Source: Cydia pomonella (Eukaryota > Arthropoda > Insecta > Lepidoptera > Tortricidae). From it: a stretch of DNA of 64,000 nucleotides. A program made the position numbers and the translations under genes. Location of the stretch: the NCBI RefSeq assembly GCF_033807575.1, contig NC_084720.1, positions 19,413,570 to 19,477,569 of the forward strand, written 5' to 3'. Below the pieces are notes generated by a model. It did not search any database and was not told where the DNA came from. It saw only the letters and a list, made by a program, of their open reading frames with translations. Each line of letters opens with the position of its first letter. Position 1 is the stretch's first letter. Of this stretch, positions 29,301 through 41,274 are shown one piece after another.

Positions 29301-30153
29301 TAGTGATCCATCCTTTCGCAAATTCCAGAAAGGCTAAGTCCGGTTGCACCACACTCAATCAACGTAACTCAGCAAAATATTAACAAAATTAGTGCAACCA
29401 GCTCTTTAAGTGCTAATAGGTTTTCAATACAACATAGAGGAAGCGTGTGCAATCGTTGCGTTTGACGGGTATTCTCGTCACGGATGAGACGATACAACAA
29501 AGATGTGAACGGGGAAAAGTGTACACATATAATAAAATCTAGAAGACGACAAAATATTACAAGGAACTATTAAAGTGAAGCAACGATAGGGGTAAACATT
29601 GAGACACACAGCAAAAACAGAATCATCGCAAACTCAGTTGACTAGCCTCAAAAAACATACTTAATACAAAAAATCGTGTCAATTTATAGATTCTATAAAT
29701 TAATCTTCTGGGACAAAAGAGTAATAATCTAGTTTTCAAATGAGCTACATGCTGTTTGCGAGTTTACTGTTCTTTACGGAAGACATACCAGATATCTCTT
29801 TATTAAACAGCTGTATGTGTCACTTACGTCTTTATTTACAATGCTTCATTACAATTGTACCATTTCGAGATGTAAAAGCCTCAAGTACGAGTATAAAGTC
29901 AAACGAACAATCAGGACGAAGCGACACATAGAAATGGTGGCCTTAAGGAAAGCGCGATATCAAGCAGTTAGTCTCAGATAAGGGAAAACTCTAGACTTTA
30001 GCATAGTATTTACCAATATTGATCTAAAATGACACGTCCCAAAAATAACAAAATGCTCGAACTAGGGAGTGACGCTCATTTAAAGTATCGATATCGATAA
30101 ACACATTTCTGCTGCAGTCCTAAGGATATTATAGTATTCACATACGATACATC
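29301..30153. other. No recognised feature
   Basis: AT-rich. The block at 29330-29420 (ccggttgcaccacactcaat) may be a MITE end, but no partner was found. Confidence 0.4.
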
Positions 30154-30286
30154 CAGAGGCGTAAGTGGAGATATGGCAGGTGGGGTCTTCGTCCCGGACC
30201 CTGCGTCCCACCTTCCAACAAATAGAGAAAACCACGGTCCATTATATAGAACATGTTGGGGCCCATATACACCACTTACGCTTCTG
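30154..30286. mobile_element. MITE, 133 bp, cagaggcgtaagtgg TIRs
   Basis: The left end cagaggcgtaagtgg and right end ccacttacgcttctg are inverted with one mismatch. The ends resemble the element at 14051-14203. No convincing target duplication is visible. Confidence 0.75.
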
Positions 30287-30327
30287 GCTACTCGGTGATT
30301 TCTGAACGAAGATATCTGTGGATTAGT

Positions 30328-30470
30328 ATCGGAAAGTCTATCGCGAACATCGAAATTCGAAATTTATTTCCAACTCTACCACTCTTGGAGGTACAGAAAT
30401 GGAAACACACGAATTTCGATTTTAAAGTTCGCTGTAAACCCCCAGAAACGCAAATGTTTGGACGTAGCAA
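30328..30470. repeat. Inverted-repeat element, tcgcgaacatcgaaattcg arms
   Basis: The left tatcgcgaacatcgaaattc and right gaatttcgattttaaagttcgc are inverse over about 20 bp. It is probably a member of the gggcct..cgaaaatcg MITE group. Confidence 0.55.
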
Positions 30471-32027
30471 TTCGCCATGAAAGAATCCGAGCTGCCTTTA
30501 CGGAACACTCGAAAAATGTGACGATTTTATGGCGAGTAGCTGAGCCAGCAATTCACTTTGCCTTATTTTTCGCAAAAACGGTTCTGCATCTGCAATACTT
30601 TTCAAAGAGATGCAATACAAATATTTAGGCAAATAGCGAAGTGGATTGCCGACGTCACAATATCGTATGGGCATTTGCGTTTCTCTCAAACGATACTATC
30701 CGTGTCTATTGAGCTTAGGATATTTTATTGCAAGTATCGATCCCGTTAAACTAGATCAACATGATCACCATGGATCATGGATCACTTTTAAAACAGTGAA
30801 TTATAACATTAAACAAGTTTTTAAAGTTTCGAGCAAGTGGCATTTAAAATTACTGGCTTTCCGTAGCGACAGACGCCGTCGTGTAAAGTGAAACTACAAT
30901 TTAGTTTGAAACAATTAAAACCATGGAACAACTGAAGAACAGAATCGATATTTGCAAGAACCCAAGCTCATAGACATTGTATTTTTACTTTTAACCACAA
31001 CTTGAACACGAGTATTTTGAGCGTTCTGATATGTTTTTCATCGATATCGATAAATATCAATGCGTCGATAAGGCATTATAAAGTTGTGGATAAAAGAAAA
31101 GTATAATGCTTGTTTCTAAAAGCGTCGACTTATCTGTCCGACATGCATCCATCCACAGCGCTGCGTACGAGCGAAGAGCAAGTGGTGCTATGGAGCCGAT
31201 GTATAACTACATACTACAATACTATGTTATACGCTAAATTACCACTAAATTAAAAAGATAGAGTCAAACTGATACATTAGTACCACGTTCACATCAGATT
31301 ACTTAGGCATAAGATCTTGATGTATCTATAGTACACACCATAACAATAAAAAAAATAGGTCAGTAGTTAGGCAACGACCAACTATCACCTATCGTAATAT
31401 AAATTGTCTATAGGATAGGTAATATCGATATCTACATATACAAAGAAAATTTGTCGAGGCATATTCACAATTTATAATTTAAATAGTCTTGCCAATGCCA
31501 TCTATTTTATATAATTGCGATTTGTGTTTATTTTGATTGATTTGTCTGCTTGTTTGCGAGTCTCACGGGAGTTTTGTAGTTAATATTACTTTGTATGATT
31601 TTATTGCTATTTAATCTTCTGCGGATAAGGGAGTCTACAAACGCTCCTATATCGAACAGTGATAAACCAAAAGTATAGTGTGTTCTGATTTATTTTATTT
31701 TATTTACAGTAGAAAATATTACATATAATATTGACAATAAAGTGCCGAAAACGTTATAGATCATGGTTATTAATTTTGTTGCAGTTGTCATAGAAAACTC
31801 ATTGCCAGTTCTTGGGCTATATTACTCTAATACCTACCAATCTAGAAATGAACTTCTGATGTTACCGGGCAGCCACTATTAGTAAATGATAATGTTATAT
31901 CCATGCAATGATGTTTATCAAATAGAAACGTGTCGGTGATTGTTATTGGCTTAAGTTGGAACCCTGCAGTGTCTAGGAACAATTGATACAACACGTGGAA
32001 GGTTTTTGCACGTGGTTAGGTTAGGTT
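30471..32027. other. No recognised feature
   Basis: About 1.5 kb, AT-rich, with scattered atcgatatcgataa motifs (30087 just upstream, 31039, 31424). No gene or element boundary was identified. Confidence 0.4.
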
Positions 32028-32170
32028 TTTTTTTAATACCACGACGGTGGCAAACAAACATACGGCCCGCCTGATGGTAAGCAGTCACCGCAGCCTATGG
32101 ACGCCTGCAACTCCAGAGGTGTTACATGCGCGTTGCCGACCCTGCATGCGCGTTGCCGACCCTAAAGGTT
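32028..32170 (-). mobile_element. LINE 3-prime end, gtcgtggtattaaaaaaaa tail
   Basis: The minus strand contains GGAGTTGCAGGCGTCCATAG, then GGCGGGCCGTATGTTTG, then TTGCCACCGTCGTGGTATT and poly(A). It is the same family as 34945-35045 (plus) and 50447-50795 (minus). A 19-bp segment, catgcgcgttgccgaccct, is tandemly doubled at 32126-32163. Confidence 0.75.
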
Positions 32171-32286
32171 AGCTACTAATATGTGTATCTAGGTTCCTTT
32201 TTAAAGGTATCCGGGTAGATGAACCTTTGAGAAAGAGCCTGTCACCTCAAGTTTTTTTTTTTATATAAAATTTGGGAATGGGGACA

Positions 32287-32385
32287 ACCTTACACAGATC
32301 GATCTAGCTCCAAACAAGCTAAGCTTTTACTAAAGGTACTAGGCGACGATATACGAGTACATACGTATATATATATATACAAAGT
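32287..32385 (-). mobile_element. SINE body/tail fragment
   Basis: The segment ttacacagatcgatctagct, then aagctaagctttt, then ggcgacgatatacgag parallels the 3-prime body of the SINE at 5340-5420 (ttacacaaattgactaagtc, then gacgacgatat). The tRNA-like head is missing. It ends in a (TA)n run. Confidence 0.5.
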
Positions 32386-32657
32386 GTCTCTACCCTCTGG
32401 ACATAGATGAATAGGACGCGTTGATTAGGGTATTTCTAACCTATGTAGTCTCATTCCAATCGACACAGTATTAACGGAGAAATTAACGATTTAACAACAG
32501 GAACAACCTGTATGTAGACACACGGTAATTAAAGAGTATGTCATGTCACTAGTGTCACTTTAATCTTATCGTCATCGTGAACGACTAATACAGTATGCTT
32601 CTATTTATTGATAATTTATTTGAATTAACTTAACGTTTAAAATATATAGTTGTGGCA

Positions 32658-32789
32658 TTATCTATGAAAAGGGACCTTATTGTCGATGGCGCTAACGCCG
32701 CACTGCGTCACGCAGCGTTGTATTTGTATCAGAGCATCGTCTATAACGGCGGAAGCGCCATCGACAATAAGGTCCCTTTTCATAGATAA
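32658..32789. mobile_element. MITE, 132 bp, perfect 36-bp TIRs
   Basis: The arms at 32658-32693 (starting ttatctatgaaaagggacct) and 32754-32789 are exact inverses over 36 bp, an unusually high identity that implies a young copy. The spacer is about 60 bp and GC-rich. It has no open frame. Confidence 0.92.
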
Positions 32790-32859
32790 CGTCACATTTT
32801 TTAATGTTTATCTAATCAAATAATTTACCATATTAGCACATTCCTGAGAAGGAACTCTA

Positions 32860-33025
32860 CTCGGGATCTCGGTCAATGTCCAACACGTTGTATACATATA
32901 GAACACCCATGACTCACGAACAAATATCTGTGTTTACCACACAAATAAATGCCCTCACCGGAATTCGAACCCGCGACCATCGGCTTCATAGGCAGGATCA
33001 CTAACTAAGACAGACCGAACGTCAA
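32860..33025 (-). mobile_element. tRNA-derived SINE, third copy
   Basis: The minus strand has GGGTTCGAATTCCGGTGAGG (B box and junction) and ATGAAGCCGATGGTCGC upstream. The A-box region is damaged (a deletion near 33002-33010). The 3-prime body ends near tatacatatagaacacccat. Confidence 0.8.
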
Positions 33026-33540
33026 TTCAGATCAGACTATAAAATAGCTCTAACCGTATATTGGTTAATACAATTCCATTTTCCATACGATATTATTTTT
33101 TGAAACAAAAATATTATCAATTGTGCCCGGGATTTACTGACAATAATCGACTTCATTGAAACGAAAAGGATTTTATAGTTTTATTTAACTTCACCGCTTA
33201 TTTGCATTCAAGTGTTTGTATATAATTATTAGTGTGTGCTTCAAATCTTGTAACTCAAATGTAGACCTCAATTTGGAGTACTTCCTTAATTCCGATGACA
33301 ATGCAATAATACGGTAACATGGAGCTGATCTGATCATGCAGTCGGAAGGTAGCATAGAATTCTTCGATGGACACACAACGCAAAAGACAAAAGCATCGAG
33401 TTTAGGCTCATTAAAAAAGGTCTCGAGAAGTACTTGATAGACATGCAAAGAAGAATAAGTACAGTCAGCAATAAAAGTGTTAAATTTTTTTTTACAGTAT
33501 CTTGTCGACATTCTTGTCCGTCGTCGGCAGTAAGTGATAG
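33026..33540. other. No recognised feature
   Basis: AT-rich. A 140-codon minus frame (33191-33613) spans it but ends in a MITE terminus and shows no domain. Confidence 0.45.
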
Positions 33541-33650
33541 CAGGGGCCCATTTCTCGAACGGTATTAGTCTAATTTTATTTGTGTGTTGCCATGGTAACC
33601 CAGCATACGACATGACAGTTCGTGAACTAATATTATTACCAGCCCTAGAT
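33541..33650. mobile_element. MITE fragment, ggggcccatttctcgaacgg end
   Basis: It shares the terminal 24 bases with the element at 36834-37039 (ggggcccatttctcgaacgg then tatt). A possible opposite end is cagttcgtgaactaatatta near 33620. Confidence 0.55.
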
Positions 33651-33854
33651 CTGAAACTTCTTCAGACACACCAAATAAATAAACGACAGGCGTGTAACGT
33701 TATAATGGAGTAAATGTTGATAAACAGAATTGAACGAGAACATAACAAAACCGCAAGAGTTAATCTCGTCTAGAGCAGACTCGTGTTTGCATTGTCTGCT
33801 AGCAAGGGCCAGTCGAGTTTATAGACGATCCAGTTTAAACCTACACTCCAACAC

Positions 33855-34135
33855 TGCTAGCATGACTTACCGCGACAGGCTCGACAAGAGACAGATCGGC
33901 GCGACTTGAGGGCTTGTCGCGGGGTGGCAGCACAACTCACGCACGAGAGAAGCGACAAACTCGAGATCGAATGTCACTGTCACAAAATGACAGAATATCG
34001 CGACTTTGAACTAAAATCCGTAGCACAACTGCCATTTTCGAGACAAAATATTCTCTCGTCTTTACGTCAAACCGCGAGTTGAAGTCTACGCGACATTAAG
34101 AACGCGACTTGCTCTCGCGGGTGGTTAACTTGTAC
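33855..34135. repeat. cgcgac-rich repeat, related to 36690-36828
   Basis: Both blocks have a gctagcat/atgctagac border with a nearby acttac/gtaagt, internal cgcgactttga, gtagcacaact/agttgtgctacgg, and several gcgacttg motifs, in opposite relative order. It is likely a MITE family with inverted ends. Borders are approximate. Confidence 0.45.
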
Positions 34136-34944
34136 TTTTTTTGCAAAATTCATGAAATAATTCACATTAGTAGTACCGCAAGCCGGTCGGCTCCTGGCGG
34201 AAGCGGACGGCTCCGGTCGGACTCCATCACTTCTGCCTTACTTAATATGTAGGCATATTGAAAATGCGTTCCGGCGCGGCCCGATTCCCGCCGGTCGGTG
34301 GGAAACGTACATTAGGGATATAGAAGTAGGTATGGACCCATCAGTAAACGCATGTTACTAACCCCATATACATAATGCACGATGATACAAGTACATAAAT
34401 GACTGTTTAACATAATAACATTAACATAATTCGGCTTGGTAGCCCCTTAATAATTTCAGGAGTCATCAATAGGTACGAGTATATTAAAATTATTACACGT
34501 ATCCCATGCCAATACAGTTTCGGAATTTAAAGTGCGACGAGTCTGTTTTTATCTTGACGAAAGGTGTTTAGAGCTTTGATCCTAGACAGTTTGCTGTATG
34601 TACATAGGTATGACCTTACAATTGCAAAATTTCAACTCAGGCCAGTAAGTTTGTAAAAGTACCCCTTTAAAAACTTCTTCCTAATACAACTTCCATCCAC
34701 AAACGGCGCTCACTTGCTTGTAAGTAGATGGAGCCGATGAGATGGGTAGGTACAAATATGGGAGACAAACTATCGAAATTATTACAATATTGCCTAATAG
34801 GTATTTTCAGACAGACGAAATTTTACGCATTAGTAATTTACGGTACATAATTATAGCAAAGACTACTAAATTTATCTACGACACTGATGGTGAGCAGCAT
34901 GGCATGAGTCTACATAAATACTATAAATATGAATATCTACGCTC
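34136..34944. other. No firmly recognised feature
   Basis: A GC-rich block at 34180-34310 (gcaagccggtcggctcctgg, then gatcc-free ccggtcggactcc) has locally repeated ccggtcgg motifs. It may be a degenerate transposon. Confidence 0.35.
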
Positions 34945-35048
34945 ATGTAACTCATCTGGAGTTGGAGGCGTACATAGGCTACGGAGACTGCTTACTATCA
35001 GGCGGGCCGTAAGCTTGTTTGCCACTGACGGAGAAAAAAAATCTCCGT
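34945..35048 (+). mobile_element. LINE 3-prime end, plus-strand copy
   Basis: It reads gtaactcatctggagttgga, then ggcgtacataggctacggag, then caggcgggccgtaagcttgt, then ttgccactgacggagaaaaa. It matches the minus-strand copies at 32028 and 50447. Confidence 0.72.
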
Positions 35049-36689
35049 AGTGTTTAGGATTACGCTTAAATGTCTAATTTCAACAATCTCTTACTAGGTA
35101 CCGTTCGGAACCTTTCTTGACTTCAACAAAACACACTTAAACATATTAACTGCCAGCAACCCGATGGGTGGTTGCACTGTTCGTAAGCTCTTTTCGCCTA
35201 CGGTTTTTCTCTTTTATGTAACAGGATCGTGTCAGGCTTAAAATTATGCTTTGATTGAAATACTATCAGTCATCACCTAGTACACCATTCCGTCCCTGGC
35301 CAACACCGATATTTTGAAAGTGTCGTTACGCTCATGTCAAATTACGTTATGGCTGTATATATACGGTCATCATACGGTAGAGATCGTGGCCGTATTCTAG
35401 GTGCTTCTCTTCGTGCTTGACAGGTATTGATACGGTCATGGTATGATACTTTGCAGTAGGTAGGCATTATGAAGTGGGCAGGGAAGACCTTAATGACGGC
35501 TTTAAGGCACCTACTTTATATTCGTTTCATTGCAGGTAAAAATTACAGGAATTTAGGAAAAAAACAATATTTAAATTCAGAGTATATATTATTGCAACTT
35601 ATATTAAAATCTTCTAGAAATAGCATCTTCTACATTAACTTAAAATTATTTTCTATTTTGCTTTTTCTTCGACATGTGGCGTAGGACAATCAGATCACCC
35701 TGGAAAAAGAACCGGTTTGTTAACAAAACAAGAAATGATTTTGACTAACTATGAAATAAGCTTTTTATCTCCATTTGTCAAATCTAAAATAGCTATAGGT
35801 ACTTATAAAAACACACGTTATTGGCACAAATAATCCTACAACACAACACAAGTGTTCTGTAAGAGATTAATTCAGGATCCTAAATCGTAAAAATGTAATC
35901 GAATTTAGTATGAGTCTGACTGCAGTAATCAGGAACAAATAATTTACGATCCTAGGTAGGACGCCAGTCAGGTCGTGTTGCTTGCTTTTACTTTAATGCG
36001 ATTGCATTACGGGAGAAATTGGTAATTCTTACACTCGTACGTATCCCGATAATACTATTTATTTATACCTAATTTAGTAAAATATAGAAGATACAGTGAC
36101 TGCAATCATAAGTTAGGTTAGTACTACCTCTAAGAAATATTAAATTTGTCCTCAGACTTAGCAGCCTTGCTTAGCGCGGAGACAGCCAGCCCCGCTTTTG
36201 ATACCTGCTTGCCTAGTGTTTTCTGACTATCCACTTGAGATCTCGATATCATCTTCCTGTTAATAATAGCTTCCATTGGATGTTTGGGATAATGCAGGGC
36301 TTATTCTGAAATAAAATCTACTTACAATAGGAATATGTAAACCAAACCAATAATCACAATTCCGGGAATTTTAATTTACTATAACAATATATTATTTTAA
36401 GTTTAATTAAAAAAACATTCATAAGGACTATGAATTTTAATAAATGCTACAAAAGTGAGTATATAAAGTTCTATTACTTACATATTTTCCATATATATTC
36501 TCGTAATAAAATGTTGACAAAATTTGAAAGTTCCTTGACGTTGACAGGAAAAACATAACCATCGACAAAAAACTTGATTTTTACCACCGAAGAACGAATG
36601 AAATAGCGCAACCCTGTTTCCGATTCAGTGTGGTCATATGTAAATAGCATTTATTTTTTCACTTTGATTTCATCGGGGAACACTGCCGA
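35049..36689. other. No recognised feature
   Basis: About 1.6 kb, AT-rich. A block at 36150-36240 is somewhat GC-richer, without an identifiable frame. Confidence 0.45.
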
Positions 36690-36828
36690 GTCGCGCCGCG
36701 ACTTTGAGTTCTCTACGCGACTGTTGCAGTCGCGGGTGTCAGTTGTGCTACGGAAATCGACAAATTTGACAGCTGCGGGAATGTCGACTCGAGTCGCGGT
36801 CCTTCTCGCGGATGTAAGTTATGCTAGA
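36690..36828. repeat. cgcgac-rich repeat, second copy
   Basis: It contains gtcgcgccgcgactttgagt, tgttgcagtcgcgggtgtca, gttgtgctacgg and gatgtaagttatgctag, paralleling 33855-34135. It abuts the MITE at 36834. Confidence 0.45.
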
Positions 36829-36833
36829 CATGC

Positions 36834-37039
36834 AGGGGCCCATTTCTCGAACGGTATTTGACTAATAAGGATTAAAAGGTCTCCCATTCCATTCCAATAA
36901 GAATTTTGACACATCAAAATTACCTTTATCTTGGCAATGTTTGTTGTCTGAGCGGCTAGAGGATTCAGTCCTGTTTTGTTATGAGAGTAATATACACTGT
37001 AATAATGGTCCGTTCGAGCGACCAACTCTAAGAAATGGG
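36834..37039. mobile_element. MITE, gggcccatttct...agaaatggga
   Basis: The left end gggcccatttctcgaacgg and right end ccgttcgagcgaccaactct, then aagaaatggg, are imperfect inverses. It is about 206 bp and non-coding. A related terminus is at 33541. Confidence 0.68.
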
Positions 37040-37668
37040 AATATCGTCACAGAAGAGGCTCAGAGTTTGTCAGGGACTGAATAATTAACATTTTGAAGAT
37101 CTCATTACGAGCGGCGGCCAACAACGGCGGCCTAATTATAAATAAAGTAGGACGTATACATGTATTGTACGATTCGGATTGTCTTGAATCTGTGAAGCAA
37201 TTACGAAGAAGAAGATGGAAGACGTGTTCAAAGCGTAATAAGTTATCAAGACAGAAGCCTTTTCTGCAACCAGAAACGTCACTCAGACAGAGTCTGCGTC
37301 AGTGATGGCAGAATATGCTGTTCTATACCAAAAAACATCTACACCAAAATTGTATGTATACCATATTCTATGAAATAAATTCATGAATTAATTTGAACGT
37401 CACGTTTGAGACTAACAGATTATATTCATCCAGATAATATTGCCTCTTGGAAAACCGACCGTGGTTTTATTATTATACAATTATATTAATAATTGAATAC
37501 ATAGACATAAGGCACCCATAACTTGGAATTTACAAGAATGCTTGGATTCAAGCCTGCGATCACACGATCCTAATTTAGATAACCGGCCAACAACCTCGAT
37601 TCAATTAATAACATAGGCATTTAGTAAATAAATATATAATTAGAGGCACCCCCCACACTACTTAGCCG
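37040..37668. other. No recognised feature
   Basis: A plus frame of 70 codons at 37093-37305 has no recognisable similarity. The rest is AT-rich. Confidence 0.4.
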
Positions 37669-37692
37669 TTTTTCTTTTCTTTTCTTTTCTTT
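37669..37692 (+). repeat. (TTTTC)n microsatellite
   Basis: About five tandem ttttc units. Confidence 0.9.
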
Positions 37693-37739
37693 ATATAATA
37701 TTTAGATTTTTTACATTGTCATTTTCTATATTAGTATTA

Positions 37740-37956
37740 TTATTGTGTTTTCACTTCTTAAAGTACAGGTTCACAAAACCTGTGCCAATTTCTCCGGAGA
37801 AATCACTGAATCCTGAGTCACAGGCTTTGTCCTAGTTCAGGAAATGGAGGCTCAATCCTAATAGAACTGTTACAAACCTAAAATAAGTTTTATTTTGTAA
37901 TTTAATGTAAGGCTCACATTCTGTATTAGATTTCAAGTAAATAAAGATTTTTTGTT
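37740..37956 (+). mobile_element. Probable LINE 3-prime UTR
   Basis: It contains acaaaacctgtgccaatttc, then tccggagaaatcactgaatc, then gtaaataaagattttttgtt at the end. An AATAAA signal near a T/A-rich terminus suggests a non-LTR 3-prime UTR. No coding portion is present. Confidence 0.45.
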
Positions 37957-39969
37957 ACTAGTATTATTACAGCCTTACGGTGAACGATTACTTTAAATTA
38001 GATTACACACCTAGTTCCGAACATTGCTTAACGGAAAGAATTAGCGGTGTCATGACGGTTTAAGCCACAAAGGCGTCAGTGGCGAACATGTATGTCACCA
38101 ACACCAACAGAAACAGCATATGCGGATGGGAATCATGCGGAGATACGACTTCAGGTATAGCAGGATGGAATTTACTAACAAGATTCAAACTGACATTTAC
38201 AGTGTTCAGTCAACATAAATATATAACCGATTCAAAACCTTATTCCTTAACAATAGAGCGTAGAAACGTACACATATTTATGATGTTGAATATTCACGTT
38301 CATATCGTACGTCAGCTTATATACGGCCGCTCCAGGGCAAAAATTACATTTTCATCTCTATAAAAAACGACAACAGGAAACTGGAAGTGTAACAAGCGTA
38401 AACTGGGTTGGGCTGAGTTGATATTTCACAGGATAGCTATCGGTTTCATAAAAAATACCTCAAATGTAGGTATTACCTGACCCTAGCTGGAAACGATAGA
38501 AGTGACAGAGCGCAAAATATTTAGAAGAAGACGCTTCATACAAAACACGCACCTTTTACAGATTGATAAATGTTTTAAATTTTTATGTTCCTCCTATCCG
38601 TAATAAATGATTTACATAAATATGATTTCGCTTTTTGTACATTTACCAATTTTTACCAGTTGCGTGTTGTTGTTTAATATTTCACGTGATATGCAAAACG
38701 GAGGAGGTATCGTGTCAGTTGCATGTTGTTTTGCGAATTACATTTTGCTCTGAAACGTACTATCATTCCGATTTAAATTAACGTCAAATGACTGAGCGAA
38801 ATCCCGCGACTCGGCAGCTTTCAAAGCGGTCACGTCTGTGAAAAATGGCACCGAACAAGAAATGCAACATAACTTCCAGACCAATACATTAACTGTATTG
38901 AACGAAAATGCCAACAGAATCTCTTGACTGCAGTATATGTAGACTTACATCTGGATTCTGGACTGTTATATCGTTTTTCGATAAACCTTTGTGCACGCGA
39001 GCAAATATAGGTCACTATGAAAGCCAAGAACAATGCCGTCATAATCTTACTGAACAAGCTGATGTACCCCAAATGAATTAAATCTTAGTGACCCAGAAAC
39101 GTACAGAGCGGCACTTTATATCGTGTGTAAGAAAACAGGGGTCTTAGGGATAATGCTTTGTAAAGAGCACTCTAGGTTAGCCCAGAAACAGCCCCCAGGG
39201 GCGGCCGATTGGTGTCAGATCGCGCTCAAGGAGACTACTAGTTCTAACGTTACAGCTCGCCGACCAGTCTCATAAATATCGCCTTTAGCGTCATTCGAAC
39301 TAATGCAAATCTTTATTGAAAATCTTTGAAATCGAAAAACGATTGAACGTAAAATCTATAAATTTGAATTTATTTATTTCATAATATTAAATTACAATAT
39401 AAATTATTTCAAGCTAAACTATATGAATTTATATTATGATCGTCAACTATTTATTATATACAATAGCAAAATAAATTCATCACAATGTCAAATAAACATT
39501 GGGAAATAATTATACAATGTCAAATAAAATAATTACGGAAAAGATATCAATATGGCTACTTATACCTAGTATCTCGCAATGATCGTCAAATTAAAGTACA
39601 AGGCATTACAATATAAGATAGACCGATAGGAGTAAATGTCGCTAGCAACTTTATTGAAAACAGACTGGGACAGCAATCCTAGTCCATTTGTATTTCATTA
39701 GCAATCTGTGGAAAAGCGATAAAATTGCAGAAGCGACATTTAAACCTTCAATGTTTTATTGTTTATCGTTAATGTCAAATTAACGAAAAACATTCACACC
39801 ATTTGTTCCAAATCTTTAGGGACAAAAAATAAGTCGGAACTTTTGTTCAAAGTTTTGAACGAGGGTCGGAAGGAGCACAAGAAAAGCTGTTAGAAGTTAT
39901 CGGGGACACTTTGGACTTGTCGGTATTTAAAGACAAAAAGGAATAATTTGTAGGCCATACATCAAGGAA
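37957..39969. other. No recognised feature
   Basis: About 2 kb. The region 39360-39560 repeats aatttatttatttcataata-like AT motifs and tacaatgtcaaataaa (39482 and 39513). Confidence 0.4.
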
Positions 39970-39971
39970 TA

Positions 39972-41272
39972 AAGCATAGTTCATATAGAATTGGTACGCA
40001 CTAGAAGATTGTTATTTTTTTAAGTTAATAAAATAAGAAAGTTATGAATGGTGAATTTTAAATAGTAATGTATTTAGCTTTCAAATATGTATAAATTAAA
40101 AAAAAAATCTCTGTTATGTTAATAATTACGAACTGTTTTTCATAATGGACCCCCGTCATTTTCTGCACAACACTTTTGTCGACATTTTTGGCGTGTTGAT
40201 TTCTTGTAGATCGCAATGAATTGATACCCTGGACAATTTGACTAGTCTTATTTAATTTTATTTCATGATTGCCCAATAGTATTTGATAGATTGAAATTGG
40301 GGACGATTCGAAGGATTCATCTCGCGGGGTATGTATTTGGCCTGATTATTAGCATACCATGCCAAAACTTTTTTTGAGTAGTGGCAGCTGGCTAAATCTG
40401 GCCAATATTTCACAGGACCGTTATGGGATCTAATAAATGCCAATACTCATTTCTCTAAGCACTCTTTAATATAAAGGTCCGACTTCATTGTTGACTATGT
40501 TATAAAACTTTTCGTCTTACAGCCGCAATTATAAATTCCTTGCCATATCATATGTTTTTTTGCGAACTTGTCAAGTTTCACGAACTTATATTTTTCGGGT
40601 AAATGACCTCTATTATTGGCCATATAAAACTTCGAACCGAGTAGTTGATTAAAATCGAGTTTTACATACGTCTTGTCGTCCAACTACAAGCAACCTTCGA
40701 ATTCTGTCAATACTGGGTCGTACAATAGTCGAGCTAGTGTTTTAGCTTGTCGGATCTGTTTAACAGTCCGATTTGGCTGTTTTATTGCTCGATAGCTCTT
40801 ATAGCCACCTCTGAGGTGAATCATCTTTATCTTTCTAGAAGTTTCTTTGATTTTTTGGGATAAATCGTAATTAGACCGTCCTGAATTTTGTTTGAGTGAC
40901 CTTAGGTCTTTTTCCCAAAATCTTGTTATTTGTACCAGACTTCCGATTAGTTTGTGTTTTCCTGTCAGCTGATAGAGTCTCCTTGTAACGTTTTATGACC
41001 CCACAAATACTAGCTTTTAACATCTTAAGCGACTTAGCTGTCTTTGTCCGGGATCGATAAGAATTTTCGAAGTATTTGTGCACAATCAATCTCCTGTTCT
41101 CAATTTTCATGGTCGAAAACTTTAAAATGCAAAAAGCTAGGAAAAAAATATTTTGACAATTAATACTTTGAAGGTTGGTGATTGAACTGTAATTGTCAAT
41201 TTTTTTCCCGCCATGGAATTATTATTTTTTAAACATTGCTAATTATGTGCCAATTCTATATGAACTATGCTT
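39972..41272 (-). mobile_element. Tc1/mariner element, DD37E type, 1301 bp, complete ends
   Basis: The TIRs are perfect over 26 bp: aagcatagttcatatagaat then tggtac at 39972-39997, and the inverse at 41247-41272. Each end is flanked by TA (39970-39971 and 41273-41274), the Tc1/mariner target duplication. The length and single internal transposase relic are normal for the group. It is the only autonomous-type element with both ends in the window. Confidence 0.95.
40058..41110 (-). pseudogene. DD37E Tc1/mariner transposase, inactivated
   Basis: It begins ATG at 41110 (MKIENRRLIVHKYFENSYRS), followed by a paired-like helix-turn-helix and SYRAIKQPNRTVKQ. The catalytic core follows as LDDKTYVKLDFNQLL (first Asp, about 40675), IWQGIYNCGCK, WPDLASCHYSKKV (second Asp, about 40400) and MNPSNRPQFQSIKYYWAIMK. 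Exactly 37 residues separate the second Asp from the third catalytic position, which is Lys (QSIKYYW) where active relatives have Glu (RPIEKYW). Lesions include a frameshift between 40871 and 40690, an in-frame TAG at 40684-40686, a stop at 40495 and a further frameshift near 40270. It cannot make active enzyme. The perfect TIRs mean it might still be mobilised in trans. Confidence 0.92.
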
Positions 41273-41274
41273 TA

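Noticed and set aside
33191..33613. 140-codon minus frame
   Set aside because: It starts inside a MITE terminus shared with 36834-37039 and has no domain or codon bias.
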